DNA of 26,660 nucleotides from a virus, in IMG/VR virus record IMGVR_UViG_3300046006_002139, positions 1-26,660 of that record; one strand, 5' to 3'. Within the stretch, counting starts at the first letter, position 1, and the number at the start of each line of letters is the position of its first letter. Below the pieces are notes generated by a model. The model was not told the origin of the DNA. It saw only the letters and a program-made list of their open reading frames with translations, and ran no database searches. Positions 1-10,258 of the stretch are shown here, in pieces. The translations under genes were made by a program, and so were the position numbers.

Positions 1-698
1 AATCCTCCAGTACAAAAAGTATGGTGAAAGATGTCAAATGTAATTGGCACACCAACTTTTAAGTAAATCATTTCGTAAAGATCTGCAACTGAATACATAT
101 TAGCTTTATCATCGTTTTCTACAACGATTCGCTTACGGCAGTTTTCGGATAGCTTTAAAAAGTTATCACACCATCTTTGAGTTGCAGAAGCTTTATCACC
201 ATAAGCACCGCCTACGTGAATGTTTAAACAATTCCAATGAGACGGTTCTAAACCCATTTCATCAAACACACGAGAATGTTGCTCAAGATCTTTCATTGCT
301 TTTTCAACAGTAGACTCGGTAGGAGAAGCTAAAATTGTAAAATGACTTGGGTGAAATTCCAATCGTTGTTTAAATCTTGTAGCATCTTTTCCAATACTTA
401 ATAAGATTCCTCTAATCTTTTCCCAATCAGGTAGATCTTCAAAATTGTATTCTGTCCACCAAGGGAATAGGCCGCTTGAGATACGATAAAACTTAATCCC
501 GTTTTCCTCATTCCATTTAATTACTTTTTGTAAATCGGTAACATTAGCCAAAGCAAGAGCACTGATATGAGGTAATCCTTTAGTGGTAAAAGTTCTTTTA
601 ATTGCATCACGATTAGTTGTGATACCTTTAGCGGATAGCTGTGTATTAATACAAGCATAGCCGATTCGGTTTTCATACGGGATTACTTCAGTCTGCAT
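1..698 (-). CDS. uvsE: UV-damage endonuclease UvsE/UVDE, C-terminus cut by window edge
   Basis: UVDE-family endonucleases nick DNA 5' of UV photoproducts and other lesions, starting an excision pathway independent of UvrABC. The frame begins at ATG 698 and stays open to the window edge, showing 232 residues of a protein usually near 300. Family landmarks are present: RIGYACIN at residues 11-18, RISS at 72-75, EFHP with H116, NIHVGGAYGDK with H161, VENDD with E194, and FDIFHH with D222 and H225. Their spacing matches the metal-binding His/Glu/Asp set known from Thermus UVDE, so the visible TIM-barrel part looks intact. The start overlaps the end of the 97-residue gene upstream by 16 nt, so it is probably the last visible gene of the unit starting at 2035. 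The remaining C-terminal metal ligands lie outside the window. A phage could use it to repair its own DNA; that role is inferred. Confidence 0.93.
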   Translation of the reverse strand, partial: MQTEVIPYENRIGYACINTQLSAKGITTNRDAIKRTFTTKGLPHISALALANVTDLQKVIKWNEENGIKFYRISSGLFPWWTEYNFEDLPDWEKIRGILLSIGKDATRFKQRLEFHPSHFTILASPTESTVEKAMKDLEQHSRVFDEMGLEPSHWNCLNIHVGGAYGDKASATQRWCDNFLKLSENCRKRIVVENDDKANMYSVADLYEMIYLKVGVPITFDIFHHTFCTGG

Positions 699-976
699 AC
701 AGGAATATTTACAAATCCACTCTGAACAAATCTATGAGGAGCTTCAATGATTTCGTTATCTAATAGAAAATTTAAGACACCTTCGTTTTCAGAATAGTTC
801 TTGATAGCAACTTCATTTTCAGTTAAACCCGGAAGATTAACCGTTGCTGTTGCAAATGGAAAACCATCAGCACAGTCAATAAGTTGCATTGAAGTATTAC
901 CTTCTTGATAAGTTCCGTATTGAATTTGTAAAGTGTAACGACTTCCGCCGTACAGCGATTGGAATTGGTAGTTCAT
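683..976 (-). CDS. Small hypothetical protein, DUF4313-like
   Basis: This 97-residue protein resembles, from memory, the DUF4313 family found in Bacteroidota mobile elements and phages. The resemblance rests on the central pattern MQLIDCADGFPFATATVNLP (residues 30-49), an acidic or amide-rich middle, and the end QSGFVNIPVCRL. The family has no established biochemical role that I can state. ATG 976 lies 3 nt after the stop of the 351-residue gene, and its last 16 nt overlap the uvsE start, so the three genes are probably co-transcribed and translationally coupled. No membrane segment or signal peptide is visible. The coding call is secure from packing and composition; the family assignment is tentative. 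Confidence 0.75.
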   Translation of the reverse strand: MNYQFQSLYGGSRYTLQIQYGTYQEGNTSMQLIDCADGFPFATATVNLPGLTENEVAIKNYSENEGVLNFLLDNEIIEAPHRFVQSGFVNIPVCRLK

Positions 977-979
977 ATA

Positions 980-2035
980 TTATCGATTAATTAAGAATTC
1001 TTTTTTGTCAATGATTGCAGCGCGCACATCTTGTGTAAGTGCTTGGATATTGTAAAGGCGGGCATTCATATGTTGGTCTGTTATAGAACATGCCTGAAAC
1101 GCACGAATTGCATTTGTTAAGTGGATCTCTGCTGCGGCAAGTTTAAGTACTTCAATATAATCTGTGGTAGACTGTGAATTGCCTGGAATTGCTGTGGATG
1201 GATTGAACTTAGATTCCTCTCCAGCTAAAATAGAGATATTAGTTTTATTCACATCTTCAATATAGTTTTCAGTTTCAGAAGTTTTTGTTTCTTCTGTTGT
1301 AAAATAGATTACATTATAGCGTTCTTTTAATGTCTTTCCCAGAACTTTAAATGTGTACCTATTATTTATATTACTTCCACGCTCAATGATACCATCAGCA
1401 ATTAAATGTGCTATAATGGGTCCGTAGTTTTTATCCCCGGAATAGTAAGGTGTATTGGTTCGTCTGTAAGTCGATAATCTTGGATTTTTTAAATCTTCTA
1501 TAAAACAGTACAGAGCATTTTGACTTCTAAAATATAACGGTCCATTTGCATTTACATGTTTAATAAAAAGATTATAGACATGACGATTAGTTTTGTATAA
1601 TCTAGGAAGCGGTCGTTTAACTTGAACCTCAATTTGGATTTGAGTTTTACCTTCAAGTTTATTAAGGATATCCTCAACGGTCATTCCTTTATAATTATTA
1701 TGAAATGATCTGCGGTGAGTTCCATCTTGTACCCAGTCATATCCGCCATAGCCACGTAAAAAGAATAAGTGACCTAAGTCAAACCAAACAGGAAAATGTT
1801 TGATGACTTTATATTTTCCGTATGAAACTCGAGTTATGAATTTCTCTACGTTTTTAACATGTGATAGATAACTCCTAGTTGTATAGTAAGGATTGTTATT
1901 CCAATTTTTCCAACGGCTTGGTGTTTCGTGTGGACCTACCTTATTGATAAGATCGGATACTTGAAAGATTTCACCTTCTTCAACAGAATTGATAAAGGTA
2001 ACTAAATGATTGAATAATGATTCTGGATTTCTCAT
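980..2035 (-). CDS. Hypothetical protein, 351 aa, possible winged-helix segments
   Basis: I do not recognise this protein. Residues 1-110 contain helix-rich sequence followed by basic aromatic strand-like sequence (SYGKYKVIKHFPVWFDLG). A second segment near residues 150-250 has a similar pattern (LFIKHVNANGPLYF, then IIAHLIADGIIERGSNINNRYTFKVLG), which looks like a winged-helix fold: helices followed by a short beta wing. A possible reading is a tandem DNA-binding protein, but no catalytic motif is visible. The C-terminal 60 residues are helical. It is the first gene after a Bacteroidota-type promoter candidate (2057-2088) and is followed after 3 nt by the 97-residue gene and then uvsE. It may therefore be expressed earlier than the structural genes; this is inferred only from the promoter type. 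Confidence 0.8.
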   Translation of the reverse strand: MRNPESLFNHLVTFINSVEEGEIFQVSDLINKVGPHETPSRWKNWNNNPYYTTRSYLSHVKNVEKFITRVSYGKYKVIKHFPVWFDLGHLFFLRGYGGYDWVQDGTHRRSFHNNYKGMTVEDILNKLEGKTQIQIEVQVKRPLPRLYKTNRHVYNLFIKHVNANGPLYFRSQNALYCFIEDLKNPRLSTYRRTNTPYYSGDKNYGPIIAHLIADGIIERGSNINNRYTFKVLGKTLKERYNVIYFTTEETKTSETENYIEDVNKTNISILAGEESKFNPSTAIPGNSQSTTDYIEVLKLAAAEIHLTNAIRAFQACSITDQHMNARLYNIQALTQDVRAAIIDKKEFLINR

Positions 2036-2056
2036 AGTGATTAATTAATTATAGAG

Positions 2057-2088
2057 CAAATTTAACCAAAATAGTAAAGCAAAGCAAA
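2057..2088 (-). promoter_or_regulatory. Candidate host-type (Bacteroidota) promoter for the 351 aa - 97 aa - uvsE unit
   Basis: On the minus strand, TTTG (2088-2085) is followed after 20 nt by TAAATTTG (2064-2057). This matches the -33 TTTG and -7 TAnnTTTG elements described for the primary sigma factor of Bacteroidota. Transcription would start about 15 nt upstream of ATG 2035. The element differs from the GATATATA motif found before the structural genes. No experimental support; AT-rich background makes chance matches possible. Confidence 0.5.
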
Positions 2089-2117
2089 TTCTAAGTGTTA
2101 AATTTTTGTTAAACTTT

Positions 2118-2618
2118 TTATCGGATTTTATCTACTACAGGTAAGCAGCATTTCTTATACTTAAGTCCGGATCCGCATGGGCATTTCTCGTTTCTTTGAG
2201 CGCCACGGTATCTTTCTTTAAATTCAATTTCAGCATTACGTTTTGCTTCACGTTCAGCTTTTTCTGCAGCATAGATATCTTCTTGTCCGGCGTCATCTTC
2301 ATTAACAGTATAGCCTACAGGTTTATCCGCAACGTCCCTCATCATGTCAGCAAGTATATTGGATTTGGACATATCTTGGTATGCATTCATTAACTTGATA
2401 AAATCTTCTTTCTTCTTTTGCTTGTAACGTTCCCTTTGAACTAATACTTTATCTTCAGGAACTTCAGATAAGTAGTATGGCTGAAATTCTGTATCACAAG
2501 TATCACAATTGGTAGATGAAAACTTTTCTTCATCACTTCCGTTAATTCTTGTCTTATGAATTGTAAAATCTTGACAGGTTTTGCACCATGTTCTTTTTAC
2601 TGGTAGCGGAGTTGGCAT
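2118..2618 (-). CDS. SEC-C motif zinc-binding protein
   Basis: This 166-residue protein carries two probable zinc sites. The N-terminal one is C12xxC15 with C38xxC41, a zinc-ribbon-like arrangement. The C-terminal one is the SEC-C motif, C146-P-C148-GSGLKYKK-C157-C158, the CxCx8CC knuckle first described at the end of SecA and found in many otherwise unrelated proteins. The middle (about 55-140) is charged and helical, likely a coiled coil linking the two. The SEC-C motif binds zinc and usually mediates protein or nucleic-acid contacts; no enzymatic motif is visible, so the function is unknown. ATG 2618 is 10 nt after the 81-residue gene, suggesting one transcript. The coding call and the motif are secure. 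Confidence 0.88.
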   Translation of the reverse strand: MPTPLPVKRTWCKTCQDFTIHKTRINGSDEEKFSSTNCDTCDTEFQPYYLSEVPEDKVLVQRERYKQKKKEDFIKLMNAYQDMSKSNILADMMRDVADKPVGYTVNEDDAGQEDIYAAEKAEREAKRNAEIEFKERYRGAQRNEKCPCGSGLKYKKCCLPVVDKIR

Positions 2619-2628
2619 ATGTATATGA

Positions 2629-2874
2629 TTAAATGTTAGCTTCTAATTCGTAACTATCAGCGGCACCTTTATAGCCTAAAAGATTATCATAGTTTACAAA
2701 GTGACGGTTGCTGTTTAATGAGTGAACAACGATCTCACCTAAATCTTCTTGTAGTATTCTAACTGCTTCAGCTTTTTCGTCTTCAGACATAGAATGATAG
2801 TTATTAAGTTGTTTAACTTTAACTTTTACTTTAACTTCAATCTCGTAGTCAACTGGGTAATGATTTGATGCCAT
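2629..2874 (-). CDS. Small hypothetical protein, 81 aa
   Basis: Unrecognised. The first half is an alternating hydrophobic/charged strand (YEIEVKVKVKVKQL) followed by a helix with SEDEKAEAVRILQEDLGEIVVHSL, an alpha/beta pattern for a small soluble domain. It lies directly downstream of a strong terminator (2912-2939) and 10 nt upstream of the SEC-C gene. No promoter of either type seen in this window is evident in the 35 nt between terminator and start, so it may depend on read-through or a promoter I cannot recognise. Confidence 0.68.
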   Translation of the reverse strand: MASNHYPVDYEIEVKVKVKVKQLNNYHSMSEDEKAEAVRILQEDLGEIVVHSLNSNRHFVNYDNLLGYKGAADSYELEANI

Positions 2875-2911
2875 GTTAATGTAGTTTTTAATTGTTAGTT
2901 AAAAATAATAC

Positions 2912-2939
2912 AAAAAACCCACAAATAAAAATTTGTGGG
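2912..2939 (-). terminator. Rho-independent terminator after the appendage/accessory operon
   Basis: On the minus strand there is a perfect 9-bp stem CCCACAAAT / ATTTGTGGG with a four-base loop, followed immediately by TTTTTT. It lies 27 nt past the stop of the 140-residue gene and would end the long transcript that carries the collagen-like proteins, propeller fibre and amidotransferase. Confidence 0.88.
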
Positions 2940-2965
2940 ACTAAAGTTATTAACAAGTTTAAAAC

Positions 2966-3388
2966 TTATTTCTTAGATTCGTTTAACCAATTTTCATACG
3001 ATAAAACATTTGCCTCAATTACACTATCATCTTGTTGACCATTATGATTATCTTTAACTGCAGTTGTTGGATCAACAACAACTTCCTTGCCATCTTTATC
3101 AAGAATCTTATATCCTGAAACTTCTTGACCTGCTTGTATGACAGATAATACTTTACCTGCAACTTCTTCACCTTTTTCTCGAGTACCAGAAACGGTTTCT
3201 CCGTAAATGTAATCACCAATCTTAATTGCTTCTTGTTCCGCTTTGTCAGACTGTCCTCTTGGTTTTTGTTCAAGAGCTCCAGTCATTGGTAATATTTGTA
3301 CTTTAAACGCAGGGTTATTACCAACGATAGGAATTTGATTACCTCCGTTGCCTGTGTTTACGCTTCTTCCTGATGATGTTATCGGCAT
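2966..3388 (-). CDS. Hypothetical protein, 140 aa, possible SH3-like beta-barrel
   Basis: Unrecognised. The N-terminus is low-complexity and Gly/Asn-rich (SGRSVNTGNGGNQIPIVG). The middle (about residues 55-110) reads as short strands with turns, IKIGDYIYGETVSG, GKVLSVIQAG and SGYKILDKDGKEVVV, like a small SH3- or KOW-type barrel. The tail is acidic and ends in a helix. ATG 3388 is 6 nt after the stop of the upstream UVR-motif gene, and the terminator at 2912 follows, so it is the last gene of a long operon. A virion accessory or decoration role is possible from position but is not shown. An 84-residue overlapping frame inside it is a shadow. Confidence 0.78.
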   Translation of the reverse strand: MPITSSGRSVNTGNGGNQIPIVGNNPAFKVQILPMTGALEQKPRGQSDKAEQEAIKIGDYIYGETVSGTREKGEEVAGKVLSVIQAGQEVSGYKILDKDGKEVVVDPTTAVKDNHNGQQDDSVIEANVLSYENWLNESKK

Positions 3389-3394
3389 GATGAA

Positions 3395-3688
3395 TTATTT
3401 ATTTTTCCAATTTTCAATGCAGTCTCTAGATCTTGCTGCAAGATCGTACTGTTCAACATCAGCAAAGTATAGCATAGAACGCTCAAGCGAGTCAAGTATT
3501 CCAACTATATCTTTAATAATGAATTTTGTTATTCCTGCTTCAGTTTTAAGTAAAGCAACTTCAACTCGATTACTTCCATCTGGATGTAAAAGTTTATGTT
3601 CACATTGAACCAACACATCTCTGTAGATATCCTCCTTGTGTGCGAGGACCCAATTTGGTATGGGTTGATCTACCGTGTATAGCTTCAT
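3395..3688 (-). CDS. Small protein with C-terminal UVR-like motif
   Basis: 97 residues, starting at ATG 3688 (MKLYTVDQPIPN), 5 nt after the amidotransferase stop. A longer frame to 3775 exists but would overlap that gene by 82 nt and is unlikely. The C-terminus (about 70-97, LERSMLYFADVEQYDLAA then RSRDCIENWKNK) fits the UVR motif, a two-helix hairpin found in UvrB, UvrC, ClpC and McsA, with the usual pattern acidic-x-Y-x-x-AA-x-x-RD-x-I. In those proteins it mediates protein-protein contacts. The N-terminal 65 residues show no known domain. A second protein with the same kind of C-terminus is encoded at 13092-13508. Function unknown; not assigned to nucleotide excision repair. Confidence 0.78.
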   Translation of the reverse strand: MKLYTVDQPIPNWVLAHKEDIYRDVLVQCEHKLLHPDGSNRVEVALLKTEAGITKFIIKDIVGILDSLERSMLYFADVEQYDLAARSRDCIENWKNK

Positions 3689-3693
3689 AGCTT

Positions 3694-4272
3694 CTATTGT
3701 ATTATTTTTTGTAATTTGCATATAAACCATTCTTGCGCAGGAGTGCCATTCATTTCCGTATGTTCCGGGTGCCACTGTACTGCAAATTCTTTTGTTTCTT
3801 TATTCTCTATTGCTTCAACGATTCCATCAGTTGTTACATCTATAACTTCATATTGAGTTACTTCCTTTTCTTTTACTCCTTGGTGGTGTCTTGAGTTTAC
3901 AAGAAGACCATTTTGAGTTGTGTGCCAAGAAGATTGACCTCGCCAATCTCCTGATATTGTTGTATGAATAATTTCTTTTACGTAATCAGGTATATGATCA
4001 ATGAAAGCATTTCCACTTTCATTTAAATAAACCATTAACTGTAAACCTCTGCATATTCCTACAATAGGTTTTCCTAATTCTCGAAATTTTTTGTACAAAT
4101 AAATTTCATATTCATCACGTCCATCTCGCATTCCAATATCAGCACCGCCTGGTAATAATAAGAAGTCTGCAATCTCAGGATCTTCTTCTCTAGAATAACC
4201 AGCCTTATTCATCAAGTCTATGTAAGGTTCAATGTATAATGGAAATTCTCCAGTTGGTATATAGTATGTCAT
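3694..4272 (-). CDS. Class I glutamine amidotransferase-like protein (peptidase C26 / PuuD-like)
   Basis: The 192-residue protein has the full set of class I glutamine amidotransferase landmarks. LLLPGGADIG (38-47) lines the oxyanion region, GICRGLQ (72-78) holds the nucleophile C74, NSRHHQG (126-132) is typical of the gamma-glutamyl hydrolase (C26) branch, and VQWHPEH (165-171) supplies H168 and E170. All catalytic residues are present, so it is probably active, hydrolysing glutamine or a gamma-glutamyl amide. The length is a little shorter than bacterial PuuD-type enzymes (about 250), and the N-terminus is abbreviated. No synthase partner domain is fused or adjacent. It sits between the propeller-fibre gene (31-nt gap) and a UVR-motif gene (5-nt gap), in the same operon as tail appendages. 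The substrate cannot be inferred. Confidence 0.9.
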   Translation of the reverse strand: MTYYIPTGEFPLYIEPYIDLMNKAGYSREEDPEIADFLLLPGGADIGMRDGRDEYEIYLYKKFRELGKPIVGICRGLQLMVYLNESGNAFIDHIPDYVKEIIHTTISGDWRGQSSWHTTQNGLLVNSRHHQGVKEKEVTQYEVIDVTTDGIVEAIENKETKEFAVQWHPEHTEMNGTPAQEWFICKLQKIIQ

Positions 4273-4303
4273 GTTATTTATATTAAGTCAATCTTTAATA
4301 GTT

Positions 4304-6208
4304 TTATGGTAATGAATTCTTGATACCATTTGAATTTATTCTAACTATGTAATTTACTGTGGTAGCACCCCACATTGAAAAATCACCACCAGCAATAATG
4401 TTTTCATCAGGTGTCATTACGGAATCTCTAATTAAACTACCAAACTCTGGCGTAAATGAACTATCTCGTGTACCGTTTGTATTTAATTTAATTGCACTAA
4501 TAGGTATGTTAGATGGAAATGATCCAAGGGTTCCATCCCATTGATTAAACCAGCCAGTAGCTATTACTTGTCCGTTTGCAAGTGGATGCAAATTAGTTAC
4601 TTGTGGAGTTGATCCACCTGATGGACCATAAACTCCATTAAGACCAAATGCACGAGTTATTGCACTAGCATATGCAGTATCAAGAGTTCCTGTATTACTT
4701 AGTTTTGCAATTGTTTTGCAAGCAACACCGTTATATGTTGAAAACAGTCCGTGCGCCAATATACTTCCATCAGATTGTACTGCAATTGTTCTTACTGAAT
4801 TATTAAACCCAGTTCCTGTAACTAAAGAAGTATCAAGTGTTCCATTTGTTAATAACCTAATCATAGTGCCACAAGCGGATCCGTTATACGATGACATTAG
4901 TCCACCAATTAATATTCTATTATCTGCTGGCTGAATTTCAATTGTTAAGGGGGTCCCAACAATTCCAGCACCAGTAACAACTGTCGAATCGACTACACCA
5001 GACGGAAGTATACAAACTATTCTATTTGCTGTTGCGCCATTATAATTAGTGAAGCCGCCAATTACAAGATAGCTTCCAGTATTTAATATTTTAAGTCTAG
5101 TTGGATATGAACCTGTCGTAAATCCAGTTCCGGACGCAAAAGTACCATCAAGTGCACCTAATGAAGTTAACCTAACTATACCGTTTACAGTAGCGCCATT
5201 ATAAGTTGAGAAGCTACCCACTATTAATATTTTTCCATCGGACTGCACTTGAATATCATTTGGAAAACTATTAAACCCCGCTCCACCAGGATTAAAACTA
5301 GTATCTACACTACCATCTGCATTTAACCTAACAATTCTATTAGCAGCACCACCGTTAAATGTAGTAAAATCACCACCAACAAGTATTTTTCCATCTGGCT
5401 GTAACTGCACTACAGTTATTAAACCACTAGCAGCAGTACCAAAATTTAATTGGGCTACACGATTTACAAGTTTAATGTTAGCTTGTGACACAGGATTAAC
5501 TTTTGCGGCTAAACTAGGATTAATACTCAAAACCCACTGACCCAGGCCAGTTTCTACTAATAGATAAGGGCCAGACGTTCCCGCACTTATACCTGTTCTT
5601 TGTACAGTGAAAGGTGGTACCTCTACGTAACCATAATCATACGCGCTATCAACAATAGCTAGTTGCAATACAGGCTGCGAATTAAAATCATTTACAGCAT
5701 TTGCATTTAGTTGGATTGCATTCCAGCCAAGAGGGGGTGACGGAAGAGGTCCAGTATAATCAGTAACAAGACCACCCATACCTGTGCCGTTAGTTAATCC
5801 TGGTATTGCTTTATAATTACCACCCGTAACACCTGCTGTAGTGCTAGGTGCTGACGCTTTAACAATTCTTAACTCATTCTCCGCATTTGTTCTAAAGTGT
5901 ACATATAACTGTATAGAAAGTGCCGGTGAAGGAACACTAGCAGTAGAAAAGGCTGCAAAATATCTAGAGCACACTGCTTGATAACTACCAGGTGTGCCTG
6001 GAGGCGGTGATGGGTTTGGTGCAACTAAAGTGACCCAACTAGCTTCAACCGCGTTGTCAAAATCATTATTAACTACAGGTGACGGACCAATTGAGTTTAA
6101 ATTATCTCTTGCTTCGTCAAGCCATGTAGGTGATGGCGATGGTACCGGCGTACCATTGACGTATACACTTCCTCTTGTTGTTGCTGACGTTACATTATAT
6201 GTTGCCAT
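4304..6208 (-). CDS. Tail-fibre-like protein with seven-fold delta-60 (DUF5122) beta-propeller
   Basis: 634 residues. The N-terminal 250 residues are Pro/Ser/Thr-rich and beta-like, including several PSPSP and PPPG stretches, and probably form an attachment or stalk domain. From about residue 258 to the end there are seven repeats of roughly 50 residues with the delta-60 signature: QPDGKILVGGDFTTFNG, then a short strand, then RLNADGSVDTSFNPG. Repeats 2-7 are increasingly divergent (repeats 5 and 6 carry insertions). Seven copies fit a seven-bladed propeller. This family is common in secreted and surface proteins of Bacteroidota, so acquisition from a host is plausible. ATG 6208 follows the large collagen-like gene by 19 nt. 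Inferred role: distal appendage or receptor/glycan-binding protein of the virion. Confidence 0.85.
   Translation of the reverse strand: MATYNVTSATTRGSVYVNGTPVPSPSPTWLDEARDNLNSIGPSPVVNNDFDNAVEASWVTLVAPNPSPPPGTPGSYQAVCSRYFAAFSTASVPSPALSIQLYVHFRTNAENELRIVKASAPSTTAGVTGGNYKAIPGLTNGTGMGGLVTDYTGPLPSPPLGWNAIQLNANAVNDFNSQPVLQLAIVDSAYDYGYVEVPPFTVQRTGISAGTSGPYLLVETGLGQWVLSINPSLAAKVNPVSQANIKLVNRVAQLNFGTAASGLITVVQLQPDGKILVGGDFTTFNGGAANRIVRLNADGSVDTSFNPGGAGFNSFPNDIQVQSDGKILIVGSFSTYNGATVNGIVRLTSLGALDGTFASGTGFTTGSYPTRLKILNTGSYLVIGGFTNYNGATANRIVCILPSGVVDSTVVTGAGIVGTPLTIEIQPADNRILIGGLMSSYNGSACGTMIRLLTNGTLDTSLVTGTGFNNSVRTIAVQSDGSILAHGLFSTYNGVACKTIAKLSNTGTLDTAYASAITRAFGLNGVYGPSGGSTPQVTNLHPLANGQVIATGWFNQWDGTLGSFPSNIPISAIKLNTNGTRDSSFTPEFGSLIRDSVMTPDENIIAGGDFSMWGATTVNYIVRINSNGIKNSLP
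4310..5435 (-). repeat. Seven delta-60 / DUF5122 propeller repeats (coding)
   Basis: Imperfect in-frame repeats of about 150 nt encode the seven propeller blades. The recurrent features are xxQxDGKIL(V/I)xGxF, YNGxxxxxIxRL and GxxDxxF. Copies 1-4 are regular; copy 5 has about 13 extra residues after its terminal strand and copy 6 has an insertion between its strands. Boundaries are approximate. Confidence 0.8.
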
Positions 6209-6227
6209 ATCTTAAATTATTAAATTA

Positions 6228-10244
<4,017 letters not shown>

Positions 10245-10258
10245 TTATTATTGTATTT

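Noticed and set aside
2092-2116. AT-rich inverted repeat after the SEC-C gene
   Set aside because: Weak 8-bp stem with a bulge and no minus-strand T run; the T run is on the plus strand, where no gene ends.
3019-3273. 84-residue minus-strand frame inside the 140-residue gene
   Set aside because: Fully nested in another gene, Lys/Leu-rich without domain features, and no leader of its own.
4275-4282. TATAAATA octamer on the minus strand, identical to the T4 late promoter core
   Set aside because: It is only 2 nt before ATG 4272, too close to give a leader, and lies inside a closely packed operon.
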